Origin: Filimonas zeae
GTDB lineage: Bacteria; Bacteroidota; Bacteroidia; Chitinophagales; Chitinophagaceae
DNA length: 64,000 nt
Reading direction: 5' to 3'
Assembly (NCBI RefSeq): GCF_014641615.1
Contig: NZ_BMIB01000003.1
Location: forward strand, 496,001 to 560,000
Within the stretch, counting starts at the first letter, position 1, and each line of letters begins with the position of its first letter. Shown in pieces: positions 43,201 to 51,465 of this stretch. The position numbers were made by a program, and so were the translations under genes. The notes under the pieces are model-generated. The model was not told where the DNA came from. It did not search any database and saw only the letters and a list, made by a program, of their open reading frames with translations.

Positions 43201-46189
43201 TTTTTATACCGATGCTGAAGTAACAGGTACTGGTGCAGAAGGGTATGCGGTAGAACAGCATTATCTGGACCCCTGGAGAGGTTTTATTGATCCGGAGACG
43301 CGCATACACCTGGGAAGAACAAAGGCAGACGGTGCGTGGGTTACCGATGCGAAAGACAGGGCAGATATTGTGTTTAATGTAATGAAGCAGCAACAGCTGA
43401 ACTATCTGGGCCGGTTTACCGGTTTGGCAGACAGTACAGAGGCGGTTCCGAAAGATGATGCGTGGATAGCCGGCGACAGCTCTAACAGCGGCACCCGTTT
43501 TTGGGTGGCCTATGGCAATCACAGTTATTTTAAAGGCAATAACTCGCAGGAGATGCTGTTATATCTGAGTGCACGGCAGGCGGCCCATGTAACGGTACGT
43601 ATTAACGGCACACCCTGGGTAAAACAATATGATATTCCTGCTAACACGGTTATCACCAGCGATCTTATACCCAAATCGGGTGTGGCAGATGCCCGCCTGA
43701 TGGAGGAAGGAAAGTACGACAGAGGTATCAGTATTGAAAGCGATGTACCTATTGTGGCATACGCCCATATTTATGGCAGCGCCAATTCGGGTGCTACCCT
43801 TTTGCTGCCGGTGGGTACTTACGGATATGATTATTATTCTGTGAATTCGCAGCAGATTTTTGATGATGTAGACAGTTATTCCTGGTTTTATGTAGTAGCC
43901 AGTCATGATAGTACAGCAGTGGAAATAACGCCTTCCACCCCAACACTGGGCGGCCGTACGGCGGGTACCCCCTTTACAGTATTGCTGAATAAAGGCGAAG
44001 TGTATCAGGTATTAGGTGCCCTGGAGCGTCAGGCCGGTCCTTATCTTATCGGGTACGATCTTACGGGCAGCCATGTGCGCTCGGTAAAAAATGCGGGCGG
44101 CAGGTGTTATCCGGTGGCTGTATTTTCCGGTAGTGGCCGTACTTCCATCTCCTGCGATATAAGTAGTGGCGGCGGGGGAGATAATATGATGCAGCAGAAC
44201 TTTCCTTCGCAGGCATGGGGCCGTAAATATCTTACCGCACCCACTGCTGTGTCTTCAAACCCCACTCAAAACAACCCCAATATATTCCGGGTGGTGGTAA
44301 AAGATGCTGCTACCGTAGTAAAACGGAATGGCAGTGTGTTAACAGATTTAATTAACAATATCTATTATGAATACGTTTCTGATGTTGCCGATTATATAGA
44401 GGCTGACCAACCGGTGATAGTGGCGCAGTATATGCCATCGGAAGGCAGGTGTGGTGCTGCAGGTGTAGGCGATCCGGAAATGTTTTACCTGAGCCCGGTG
44501 GAGCAGGGTATTAAGGAAGTTTATTTTTACCGCAATACCAAAGAGAACATTAAAGTGAACTACCTTACTCTGGTGATACCGGATGGCGGATTGAATACAC
44601 TTACGGTAGATGGCAGCAAGGTGTTTGATTATACTTATGCACATCCTAACCGCGCCGGATACACCGTAGTAGTGAAAAGATGGGATGCGGCAGAGGCACA
44701 GGTTACCGTGCGCAGCGATTCTGCTTTTACCGCTATTACCTACGGGCAGGGTAGTGTGGAAAGTTATGGTTATAACGCAGGTACCCTGGTAAGAAACCTG
44801 AACTCCCTGCCGGGCTTTACCAATGTGTACGATACTTCGGGCCGTACCAGCAGTTATACCTGCGTGGGCACACCGTTCCGTTTGCATATAGCTATACCGG
44901 TAAAACCCCATTCCATTACCTGGAAGCTGAGTGAGGTGCAGAACGTTACGCCGCAGGCAGACAGCATACAGGTAAATCCCGTACCTGAAGATTCTGCACT
45001 GGTAAACGGGCGTATGTTGTATCATTATTCGCTGAATCATGATTTTGTGATCAGCAACACCGGTGTGTATTATATACCTGCCGAATACCAGCATCCCGAT
45101 CTGGAGAGCTGCGACAATACTTCACGTGTAATGCTGGAGGTAACGGTAATAGGTAAGCCTGCTGTGGATTTTACCACCGCCTGGTCTGGTTGCCTGAACG
45201 ATAAGGCGCATTTTACCGGAACGGCCGTTACCACCAACGGAGTGCCGGTTAACCGCTGGCAATGGAATTTTGATGATAATACCGGCTCCGCTGCAAAAGA
45301 TACGGTAAAGCAGTTTACAGCACCAGGTACTTATATGGTGAAGTTTACCGCTATCAGTAATGATGGTTGTATTGCCGATACTATAAAACCTGTAAAAGCA
45401 GATGCATTTGCTGCGCTGAATTTTGAAAACGATTCGCTGGTAGTATGTGCAGGCACCGGTGCGGTGCTTACCATAGCCCATCCGGAAGCGGGTATTGTAT
45501 ATGAATGGTACGATGCAGCCGCGGGCGGCAATAAAATACAGGAGGGTACCAGCTATACCATCAGTAATGTTGCGCAGCTGGTTCAGGTATACGTTACGGC
45601 TGTTAAAAATGGTTGCGCCTCGCCACGCGAAAAAGCTACAGCGGCGGTGTTGGCTAAGCTGGTACAGCCGGTGGTAACGGCAGATTCTGTAAGCTTCAAT
45701 TATATCCGCTTCCGCTGGCAGGAAGTGCCTGGCGCGGTAAGTTATGAAGTGTCTGCAGATGGAACCAATTGGACGTCGCCTTCTTCGGGCAGTACCGGGC
45801 ATACCCATAGTATTACACCACTCCGGCCGGGCCAGGAGGTACGTATTTGGGTAAAAGCAAAAGGCAGCTCAGCCTGCCAGGATACCGTAAACAGTGCAAC
45901 AGCGCTTACACTGCAGGATAAGGTATTTATACCCAATTCCTTTTCTCCCAACGGAGATGGAGTGAACGATGTAATAAATATATATGGTGCTGCTATACGC
46001 GAATTGCGCTTTGCCATCTTTAACCAGTGGGGAGAAAAGGTGTTTGAAACCCGTGATACCAATATCGGATGGGATGGCAGGTACAAAGGCAGGCCACAGC
46101 CATCTGGAGTATATATATATGTATGTCAGCTGGTGCTGATAGATGGTACCGCACAAACAAAAAAAGGAACGATAAACCTGATACGATAA
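37232..46189 (+). CDS. Giant secreted adhesin: Ig-like, beta-helix and IgGFc-binding-like domains, type B T9SS signal
   Basis: A 2985-residue surface protein. Signal peptide to about residue 34 (TQLPAQ). An N-terminal beta-sandwich (about 35-230), then three repeats of an Ig-like domain (each with YQWQ or FQWQ and a Cys pair; about 231-329, 795-890, 1352-1450), each followed by a right-handed beta-helix of about 450 residues opening with a TINK/VINK-type strand and FNDA or FTAA. Next is an IgGFc-binding-like domain (about 2085-2525), a PKD-like domain (about 2650-2740), a fibronectin-III-like domain (about 2812-2888) and a CHU_C sorting domain (2899-2985; FSPNGDGVND). Expected on the cell surface via type IX secretion. 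The stop overlaps the next start. Confidence 0.9.
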   Translation: MTALKTRWFSVIYRKPALFILFFSLFIVTQLPAQVLIPVGAGSGNNESWDYPCPLQDWAGGSRAQYLYRASEMTAAGMGPGNINAVSFIVTGRDDDPGNTHMAIEQYSIKIGTTTANELNLNSWVTGTSVVYGPLDYNPVTGINTFTFLTPFFWNGTDNLVIEVCNGAADNASTWYSSNNPRVLMSTALGFNASHTYTAYGQGSLCNAPAVIHSGEATSRPNVLLNWTAAPPCTGTPVAGTAIATAANVCMEQAFILSPQGATVASGLAYQWQSSRDNTAWKDIPRATTPGFSATQDSSTWYRVQVTCKTGGAFAYSAPVQVTSPLFVKGIFTINKNAPSGTNTVTSFNDAYNLIRCGISGNVQFNVAPGSGPYNEQLIMQRIPGASATRTVTFSGNGETLQFNSYNNAERAVIKLDGADHIVFDSLVIQAGGDYGYGIHIKNNADSNIISRCTIQVDSASGLQNYAGIIINNSDAELMPDIGALCDGNTIAGNTISGGYSGIVLAGSSTVANGRNTFRNNRISGFYKYGMFIRGSFMTTVENNLFARGMRNGDADIYGILVTDLNTRLQINANTITHLLGGVTTRNAQVNGIVLNQVKALAGLDNMVSNNVLYGLADKGGVKALVNKGSSSVFFYHNTLLLDGSDPAANFGSDLMGYYQESGNENIQFRNNIVTISRTGPGNKTALYYTDAAPGTASDYNNLFIFPGTGGTTFTGRAGNGFYPNLSDWRLATGSDPASVSVNPFYIQPETGNLRPANAALDNTGVPVTEVPADRNGVARSTSAPDPGAYEFTPPPCATPPVAGHVKMSKDTVCANTLVMMQLTGNTTGTSQLFQWQTATSAAGPFTNLGAALPAADTAIRATAQAWYRVMVMCGGVSSYSDTVRLTVRTSLAGGTYVINKNGAADFSSFNDAKAALGCGVDDAVVFNVTPGSGPYEEQLVLEPVPGASGKATITFSGNGNTLHFSSGNSEERAVIKLNDADHFIFDSLTIDADGPGSNGYGVQLLNNADSNTVRRCRINIPFRGSDDHFGGIVINASAESISGYGAALCDDNLFDHNNISGGYYGVSIVGNDNSPVLHNRVTNSDIRDFYATGVHLAYTENTTVAYNHISRPARYDVSDFEGVVSESGNKSLLINGNRFFNPFGGNTNIPAAATGVVIRYGSAEAGKEMVVANNLVYNFTGKGDMYGMKDLGADYVKFLHNTIALDDAASGANAATTGFYLSFASGVEWRNNIVTVTRNAKGEKRAIQLEGSAEDWQLNNNDYYVNSPALGNSLGMYNGNSYTTLANWQTALGQEAHTLNIDPVYSRPATGNFQPAIAAMDNTGSAAGITADILGTARNATTPDIGAYEFSIQPCTAPPAAGSTVLTPASGVCMGAKVELSLKDNSSGGGQTYQWQKSAGGTAAWSNVGAKQYVPEYQAEVLHSDYFRCAVTCGTDTVYSVPMQMQLNAALPAGVYTIDHTGSGNFSSFTAAVAAMECGIAGAVTFEVKPGVYREKIRMHHIYGASDTSRVTFRAANGLAASVLLTNDVADATDNYTLQLDSASYITWRELTLQNTNTSYGRVVQLAHNASADSILNCIISAPATTATSEDMAALYISGYTGAGAVIKGNTVQNGAMGICLTGNYDAKLPQVVIDSNQIGGAYRAGIYASYASHLVVTRDSVSLGAVQNMPAYGIYLDNCDSSLLVNSNKISISNTNTTVYGISLSSCTADVTHPVQVEANSIVAAGSNTGDVYGLQIQDSRNTLARNNVIIIHSSGTNAYGIYNSGSPVRYENNSVHSTATGTGENYAVSTQYWSTWVGAATFINNIISNTGSGQAVYSSFKELYGGDYNLLYTAGNSLGTVGGTSYNTLQEWIKGTDQDFNSLVYKPAFVSDADLHPAIQDAGVWAMHGRGIQLTGNDHDFNNQPRPVTLTAGVPDLGAYEFMPAALPPVATAVPAVPVPGGRQTFLLGTDTVYTIQWGATAPQQVNVRRYSGVVPPALPAGAAYMYFYTDAEVTGTGAEGYAVEQHYLDPWRGFIDPETRIHLGRTKADGAWVTDAKDRADIVFNVMKQQQLNYLGRFTGLADSTEAVPKDDAWIAGDSSNSGTRFWVAYGNHSYFKGNNSQEMLLYLSARQAAHVTVRINGTPWVKQYDIPANTVITSDLIPKSGVADARLMEEGKYDRGISIESDVPIVAYAHIYGSANSGATLLLPVGTYGYDYYSVNSQQIFDDVDSYSWFYVVASHDSTAVEITPSTPTLGGRTAGTPFTVLLNKGEVYQVLGALERQAGPYLIGYDLTGSHVRSVKNAGGRCYPVAVFSGSGRTSISCDISSGGGGDNMMQQNFPSQAWGRKYLTAPTAVSSNPTQNNPNIFRVVVKDAATVVKRNGSVLTDLINNIYYEYVSDVADYIEADQPVIVAQYMPSEGRCGAAGVGDPEMFYLSPVEQGIKEVYFYRNTKENIKVNYLTLVIPDGGLNTLTVDGSKVFDYTYAHPNRAGYTVVVKRWDAAEAQVTVRSDSAFTAITYGQGSVESYGYNAGTLVRNLNSLPGFTNVYDTSGRTSSYTCVGTPFRLHIAIPVKPHSITWKLSEVQNVTPQADSIQVNPVPEDSALVNGRMLYHYSLNHDFVISNTGVYYIPAEYQHPDLESCDNTSRVMLEVTVIGKPAVDFTTAWSGCLNDKAHFTGTAVTTNGVPVNRWQWNFDDNTGSAAKDTVKQFTAPGTYMVKFTAISNDGCIADTIKPVKADAFAALNFENDSLVVCAGTGAVLTIAHPEAGIVYEWYDAAAGGNKIQEGTSYTISNVAQLVQVYVTAVKNGCASPREKATAAVLAKLVQPVVTADSVSFNYIRFRWQEVPGAVSYEVSADGTNWTSPSSGSTGHTHSITPLRPGQEVRIWVKAKGSSACQDTVNSATALTLQDKVFIPNSFSPNGDGVNDVINIYGAAIRELRFAIFNQWGEKVFETRDTNIGWDGRYKGRPQPSGVYIYVCQLVLIDGTAQTKKGTINLIR

Positions 46190-49100
46190 TGCGCAGCGGA
46201 AGAATGACAGGGTTTACGGTGCTGCTGTTGCTGCTGGCCGGAAGGCTGGCAGCACAGGGCCTTTCGAACAGAGGAAAGGAATTCTGGACGGGGTACGGCC
46301 TGCACCAGTTTATGGAATATCCTTATGGCGATAACAGCCAGCAAATGGTGCTGTATTTTAGTGCAGAACAGGCTGCTGAGGTAACGGTAACGGTGCGTGG
46401 CAGAACAGACGGCTTTTCTAAAACCTACCTGGTACCTGCCAACACCGTAATTGTATCAGACACCATGCCTAAAGACAGAGGGCGATACGACTGCCGGTTG
46501 TTTGACTATCCGCCCAGCTTTGGGGGCAACGGAGGAGATGGACTTTTTCATGTATCTGTTCATATAAAAAGCAATGTACCTATTGTTGCCTATGCACATA
46601 TTTATGGATCTGTCTCTTCTGCGGCTACTATGCTTATGCCCGTAGAAACCTGGGGATACAGCTATATATCACTTAACAGCCGTCAAACTTTTGAAGATGA
46701 TTGTTTTTCCTTCTGTTATGTGGTGGCGCAGCATGATGATACCAAAGTAGCTATTACGCCCACAGTACCCACCAGAGATGGCAAACTGCCCGGTGTTACC
46801 TATTATGCCACGCTTAACAGAGGAGATATTTATCAGGTGGTAGGCGCGGGTATGGGTATGGGCGAGGGGTATGAACTTACAGGCACCACGGTACATTCGG
46901 TGGCTAATGATGATGGTAACTGTTACCCCATCGGCTTTTTTTCCGGCAGCAGCCGTACCCGAAACCCCTGTTCGGGCGGAACGCTGGGGGGCGATAATGA
47001 TATGCAGCAGGTGTTTCCTTACGAAGCCTGGGGCAGACGGTATTTTACTGCACCCACATCCTCTTCAGTAATGGCTTCTACCTTCATGACCAATATCTAT
47101 AAAATTATTGTACGGGATGCAGCCACCGTGGTTAAGCTGAACAAACAAACACTTACCAATTACGATGCTGCTTCTATGAGCTATACTTTTGAAAGCAGTA
47201 AAGCAGATTATATAGAGGCGGATAAGCCCATACTGGTAGCCCAGTTTATATCCGGCGGTTGCCTGGCAGGCGGGGAGGGCGATCCGGAAATGATTTACCT
47301 GAGCCCGATAGAGCAGGGCATTAAAAGAATTGGCTTTTACCGGAATACACAGGAAAGTATTCATACCAATTATCTTACGCTTATTATACCTAATAAGGGT
47401 TTCCCATCGCTGCGTATTGACGGGCAGGCCGATTTTACGCATACGTATACCCACCCGCAGGATACCGGTTACACGGTAGTGGTAAAACGGTGGGTAGCTT
47501 CACGGGAACAGTGTATTGTGCAGAGCGATTCTGCCTTTACTGCCGTTACCTATGGGCTGGGTTATGCAGAAAGCTACGGCTACAATGCAGGCACTTCTAT
47601 CAATAACCTGAGTGCTTTACTGCATGTACACAACGTGGAGGGGGCGGCCGCACAGGCACATCCATTTACCTGCCGCAATACGCCCATGGAGTTTTCGGTG
47701 CTGATGCGGTACCAGCCCACACAGCTGATATGGCGGCTAAGTGAACTGCCCGGTGTAACACCGTATACAGATCTTACGCAGCCGTTGCCCGTATTAACAG
47801 AAACAGTGGCCGTAAACGGGGTAACCTATTACCGGTATAAGTTGCCGGGCATATTTCGTTTCGATACCACTGGTGTGTTTTTACTGCCGGTTACTGCTTA
47901 CAGCCCCTATATAGATAATTGCAGCCACCAGGAAACCATTTATACCGGCTTTACTGTAAAAGAAACACCGCATGTACGTGTTGCCTGGCCACGCACCGGT
48001 TGCACGGCAGACTCCCTGCTGTTTGCAGCAGATACTGTTACAACGGAGGGATATTCTATAGAGCGGTGGAAATGGGCTTTTGAAGATGGAACAATTGCAG
48101 ATAAAGACAGCGTGTTTAAGCAATACGCTACCGCCGGCCCGCATACTGTGCAGTTGAATGTGGTAACAGCAGAAGGTTGCGTAGCTGATACTGGTTTTGC
48201 AGTTACCGTTTACAGCGTTCCCAAAGTAGCGTTTACAACCACAGCACATATATGCGATAAACAGGCTGCGCTGTTTACAGATGCTTCTGTTATTGCCACC
48301 GGAACTATTGCCACCTGGAACTGGGATTACGGTGATGGTACCAAAGCTGCTGTGGGGAATGGCGCGCCCGCTTCCAGGCTGTATGCCGCACCCGGTAAGT
48401 ATGTGGTAAAGCTGTCTGTAACCAGCGATAAGGGTTGTGTAAGCAGGGATACCACACAAACCATTGCGGTAGAACCATTACCGGTGGCTGGTTTTCAGTT
48501 GCCCGCTGTGGTTTGTATGCCGGAAGGAAAGGCGGTATTTACCAATACCTCAACCATTGCGGGAGATGCTCCGCTGACGTGGCAATGGAATTTTGGGGAT
48601 GGCAGTGCTGTGTCTGCCGTTGCTTCCCCCACGCATACCTATACTACCAAAGGTAATTATACTGTAAGCGTTACAGCTACCTCTGAGTATGGATGTGCAG
48701 CCGGTAAAAGCCAGCTGCTGACAGCTTTTTATGATAAGCCTGAAGCCGCATTTACCGTGGCACCGGAAACAGTATGTGCCGGAACGGATAATCGTTTTAC
48801 TGATGCCAGCACGGCGCCCGGCAGTACGGTTAGCCGCTGGAGCTGGGTGTTTGGGGATGGGGACGTTGCTGCTGTGCGCAACCCGGTGAAAAGATATGCT
48901 GCTCCGGGGAATTATACGGTGGGGTTACTGGTAACCAGTATGCAGGGTTGTGTTTCTGGTGTAAAGGAAAAAGTAGTAACGGTATATGTACAGCCGGTGG
49001 TAGATGCCGGCCCTTCTTTTACGGTAAACGAAGGAACGCCTGTTACCTTTCAGCCTGTTACCAACGATTCTGTACGGGTAACATTTGAATGGTCGCCCGC

Positions 49101-49497
49101 AACAGAATTGAACAACGCTGCGGTGTTGCGCCCCCTGTATATTGCACGGGAGGATAATACTTTTACCATTACGGCTACTGCGCGTGAAGGTGGCTGCAGT
49201 GCCAGCGATTTTACGACGGTAAAAGTATTGCGGCCTGTAATTGTACCCAATGTATTTAGTCCTAACGGCGATGGGATACATGATACCTGGGACATTACCA
49301 ATCTGGATCGTTATACCGGCTGTTCTGTAACTGTGTTTAACCGCTACGGGCAACAGGTGTTTACTTCGGCCGGATATGCAGTAAGGTGGAACGGAACCAG
49401 TAATGGCAAGGTTTTGCCTGCGGGTACTTATTACTATGTTATTGATTTTAAAAACGGGCATAGCAAGCTTACAGGCTCGTTAACTATTATACGATAA
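46189..49497 (+). CDS. Secreted adhesin: IgGFc-binding-like, four PKD domains, type B T9SS signal
   Basis: A 1102-residue surface protein that starts at the TAATG shared with the stop of the giant adhesin, so the two are translationally coupled. Signal peptide to about residue 23 (RLAAQ). An IgGFc-binding-like domain (about 25-470) is a paralogue of the one in the upstream protein (both contain GDPEM.YLSP.EQGIK and a late DSAFTA.TYG). Four PKD domains follow (from about 594, 677, 764 and 849), then an Ig-like domain and CHU_C (about 1017-1102; VFSPNGDGIHD). Likely secreted and displayed with its neighbour. Ligand unknown. Confidence 0.9.
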   Translation: MRSGRMTGFTVLLLLLAGRLAAQGLSNRGKEFWTGYGLHQFMEYPYGDNSQQMVLYFSAEQAAEVTVTVRGRTDGFSKTYLVPANTVIVSDTMPKDRGRYDCRLFDYPPSFGGNGGDGLFHVSVHIKSNVPIVAYAHIYGSVSSAATMLMPVETWGYSYISLNSRQTFEDDCFSFCYVVAQHDDTKVAITPTVPTRDGKLPGVTYYATLNRGDIYQVVGAGMGMGEGYELTGTTVHSVANDDGNCYPIGFFSGSSRTRNPCSGGTLGGDNDMQQVFPYEAWGRRYFTAPTSSSVMASTFMTNIYKIIVRDAATVVKLNKQTLTNYDAASMSYTFESSKADYIEADKPILVAQFISGGCLAGGEGDPEMIYLSPIEQGIKRIGFYRNTQESIHTNYLTLIIPNKGFPSLRIDGQADFTHTYTHPQDTGYTVVVKRWVASREQCIVQSDSAFTAVTYGLGYAESYGYNAGTSINNLSALLHVHNVEGAAAQAHPFTCRNTPMEFSVLMRYQPTQLIWRLSELPGVTPYTDLTQPLPVLTETVAVNGVTYYRYKLPGIFRFDTTGVFLLPVTAYSPYIDNCSHQETIYTGFTVKETPHVRVAWPRTGCTADSLLFAADTVTTEGYSIERWKWAFEDGTIADKDSVFKQYATAGPHTVQLNVVTAEGCVADTGFAVTVYSVPKVAFTTTAHICDKQAALFTDASVIATGTIATWNWDYGDGTKAAVGNGAPASRLYAAPGKYVVKLSVTSDKGCVSRDTTQTIAVEPLPVAGFQLPAVVCMPEGKAVFTNTSTIAGDAPLTWQWNFGDGSAVSAVASPTHTYTTKGNYTVSVTATSEYGCAAGKSQLLTAFYDKPEAAFTVAPETVCAGTDNRFTDASTAPGSTVSRWSWVFGDGDVAAVRNPVKRYAAPGNYTVGLLVTSMQGCVSGVKEKVVTVYVQPVVDAGPSFTVNEGTPVTFQPVTNDSVRVTFEWSPATELNNAAVLRPLYIAREDNTFTITATAREGGCSASDFTTVKVLRPVIVPNVFSPNGDGIHDTWDITNLDRYTGCSVTVFNRYGQQVFTSAGYAVRWNGTSNGKVLPAGTYYYVIDFKNGHSKLTGSLTIIR

Positions 49498-49532
49498 ACC
49501 GCCTGTGTTAAATACGGTTGTATGGCCGGATA

Positions 49533-49567
49533 AAAGCGGGAGCTGTAATGCAGCCCCCGCTTTATTT
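49533..49567. terminator. Bidirectional terminator
   Basis: AAAGCGGG-a-GCTG (49533-49545) pairs with CAGC-c-CCCGCTTT (49551-49563), one internal mismatch. It lies between the adhesin operon and the convergent RtcB-like gene and can end both. Confidence 0.8.
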
Positions 49568-49593
49568 TTAAATCTCCGTATACTTTACCGTAA

Positions 49594-50406
49594 CTACCGG
49601 CCGGGTTTGTGTATCACCACTGTTTTGCCGGGCAGTATTTCGGTACTGCCTTTTCTGTGTATCACCTGCCCGTTGTTAAAACGGAGATGGTTATGAACGG
49701 AGTCCTCCAGCTGGTATTCAGTGCCGTGTAAGCTGCCATGCTCCGGAAGAGGCAGGTAGTTGTGCTTCAGATACCCCTCTTTCATTTCCTGCCTGCGGTA
49801 ACGGATATAACCTGCCTGTTGCAGAAATGCCAGCGTTTTAAAACAGAAGGTCTTTCTTCTGGCATAACCATATTCCAGCACCGCATTATAGTAATTACAG
49901 AATGCCTCCGGCAGATATTCCTGCGGCACGCAGTCTGATGGGGTGCCGGCTTCCCTTTCGTAGTTCCGGGTTAGCGACACACATTCCTGGTACAACGCTA
50001 TGCCCCTGTTACGTGTTCCGGTATGGCAGATAATGTACACATGGCTGTCATCTTCCTCTACAGAAAGGAAGTGGTTGCCGCCACCCAGCCCTTCATCGGT
50101 CATTTGCTGCTGTGCAAACTGAAGTGCCGTATAGTGTTTGCTTTTATCAAACGGCTTTAACCAGTCTGCTTTTTCTATCCGCAGGTACATAACACCGCAT
50201 CCTATATCCTTTCCCGTTATCAGTGGGTAACACCAGCCTTTTGTTACAAACGCTACGCCCACGGGCAGGGCTTTTTCCTGGCAGTAATGTATATCGGGGT
50301 AAGCGTTAATATGTTCAATAAACGGCCTGCCAGCATACTGCTGCAACTGCTCCAGCGCATTTTGTTCTATGCGGGAAGCATCGCAATAAAATCCAATAGA
50401 TTTCAT
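49594..50406 (-). CDS. RtcB-like protein lacking the C-terminal catalytic region
   Basis: A 270-residue homologue of the RNA ligase RtcB, which normally has about 400 residues. Kept: DIHYCQEKALPVG (38-50), D67-I-G-C70-G, GGGNH112F, H128 in ICHTGTRNRG, H238 in SVHNH, and HRKGST (250-255), that is the metal-binding residues. Missing: everything after LPGKTVVIHKPGR, including the SHGAGR segment whose His takes GMP during ligation. The stop is followed by a terminator, so the protein truly ends here. It may be a degenerate or re-purposed RtcB. A transglutaminase-like gene lies 113 bp upstream. Confidence 0.75.
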   Translation of the reverse strand: MKSIGFYCDASRIEQNALEQLQQYAGRPFIEHINAYPDIHYCQEKALPVGVAFVTKGWCYPLITGKDIGCGVMYLRIEKADWLKPFDKSKHYTALQFAQQQMTDEGLGGGNHFLSVEEDDSHVYIICHTGTRNRGIALYQECVSLTRNYEREAGTPSDCVPQEYLPEAFCNYYNAVLEYGYARRKTFCFKTLAFLQQAGYIRYRRQEMKEGYLKHNYLPLPEHGSLHGTEYQLEDSVHNHLRFNNGQVIHRKGSTEILPGKTVVIHKPGR

Positions 50407-50507
50407 TGTCCTTCATTTTCAATAAAAAAAAGATTAGTTCGTGGGGCTTTGGTAGGAACATCTGCCCCGTGCAGAGATGTCAGCAGCCGGAAGTATTCCC
50501 GGTAGTG

Positions 50508-50515
50508 CAAAAGTA
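50508..50515 (-). promoter_or_regulatory. -7 element of the RtcB-like gene
   Basis: On the minus strand TACTTTTG fits TAnnTTTG and gives a leader of about 95 nt before the ATG at 50406. A weak hairpin is possible in the leader. Confidence 0.4.
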
Positions 50516-50519
50516 ATCA

Positions 50520-51302
50520 TTAAACTGTTTGCTTTACACTCACCTCCATTTTTTGCAGCAGTACATTTCCAAAATGGCTGGCAAATGCCACATCAGCGGC
50601 ATCTCTGCCGTAGGCCATTATAATGCGGGCGCCGGTAGATTCGGGCAGCAGTGCGTCAAACGTATACCAGCGATCGCCCACCCAGGCTTCAAACCAGGCA
50701 TGCAAATCCATGGGTTCTAAATTATGGAGGTATCCTGCAACCATGCGGGCAGGAATATCCAGGTTGCGGCAAAGTGCTATGGCTACATGTGTATAGTCGC
50801 GGCAAACGCCTGTACGGTTTTGCAGCATATCCCATGCAGAAGTGGAGCTGTTGGTAACGCCGTACCGGCGTGTAAAGTTCTGGTGTATCCATTTACAAAT
50901 ACCTTCTACCTGCGCATAGCCTGCCGATAATCCGGCTGTAATTTCGGTAGCCAGGCTGGTAAACTTATCAGACTCGCAGTATCGGGAGGGGAGCAGAAAC
51001 TGCAACACACGGTCTGGCAGCGTTTCAACCGGAGAGTACCATGCATTTCTGTGTACATCAAACGTATCGCTGCATTCTGCTGTAACACTGCTTTCCAGCG
51101 TAAATGTGCCGGCGGGTATAATCAGGCGCTGGCAGAGATTGCCGTAACTATCCACATATTCGGTAACCGGCACTTGCGGGTGAGTAATAAAAGATTGCTG
51201 GCGAATAAGCTGTGCAGCCCCACTTTGAGGGCGCAGCATAAAAATGCTGGTGGCGGGTGTTTCGGTAAACATTTCAAAAGAACAGGAAGCCTGTAACAGC
51301 AT
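50520..51302 (-). CDS. Transglutaminase-like cysteine protease family protein
   Basis: A 260-residue protein with an N-terminal beta-rich part (1-110) and a transglutaminase core with catalytic Cys167 (TGVCRDYTH), His201 (MDLHAWFEAW) and Asp216 (YTFDALLP). Bacterial proteins of this kind usually act as peptidases. No signal peptide. It precedes the RtcB-like gene on the same strand, but the latter has its own promoter-like element. Confidence 0.85.
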   Translation of the reverse strand: MLLQASCSFEMFTETPATSIFMLRPQSGAAQLIRQQSFITHPQVPVTEYVDSYGNLCQRLIIPAGTFTLESSVTAECSDTFDVHRNAWYSPVETLPDRVLQFLLPSRYCESDKFTSLATEITAGLSAGYAQVEGICKWIHQNFTRRYGVTNSSTSAWDMLQNRTGVCRDYTHVAIALCRNLDIPARMVAGYLHNLEPMDLHAWFEAWVGDRWYTFDALLPESTGARIIMAYGRDAADVAFASHFGNVLLQKMEVSVKQTV

Positions 51303-51443
51303 GTGGTGGTGTATTATCCGCTAAAGTTATATCAACTTTTGCTGTGCAGCCATTTTAATAAGGGCTGCGCTGTTTTTAGCGTTGCCGGTTTTTTCTTTAC
51401 ACGTTGTTTCGTAAGGGGCTGGCGTTTTGTTTTATCTTGCGGG

Positions 51444-51451
51444 TATATTTC
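51444..51451 (+). promoter_or_regulatory. Probable -7 element of the exported surface protein gene
   Basis: TATATTTC, one mismatch from TAnnTTTG, lies 15 bp before the ATG at 51466. It supports initiation at that ATG although the frame there does not continue into the long open frame. Confidence 0.35.
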
Positions 51452-51465
51452 AACACTAAACCTTT

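Noticed and set aside
38054..45808. Several long minus-strand frames (up to 248 codons) inside the adhesin gene
   Set aside because: They are shadow frames opposite a repetitive, Thr/Gly/Asn-rich coding sequence; none has a domain or promoter, and the plus-strand protein is clear.
46069..46188. Upstream extension of the second adhesin into the first
   Set aside because: The added residues overlap the CHU_C coding region of the first gene in another frame, whereas the TAATG start at 46189 is followed at once by a signal peptide.
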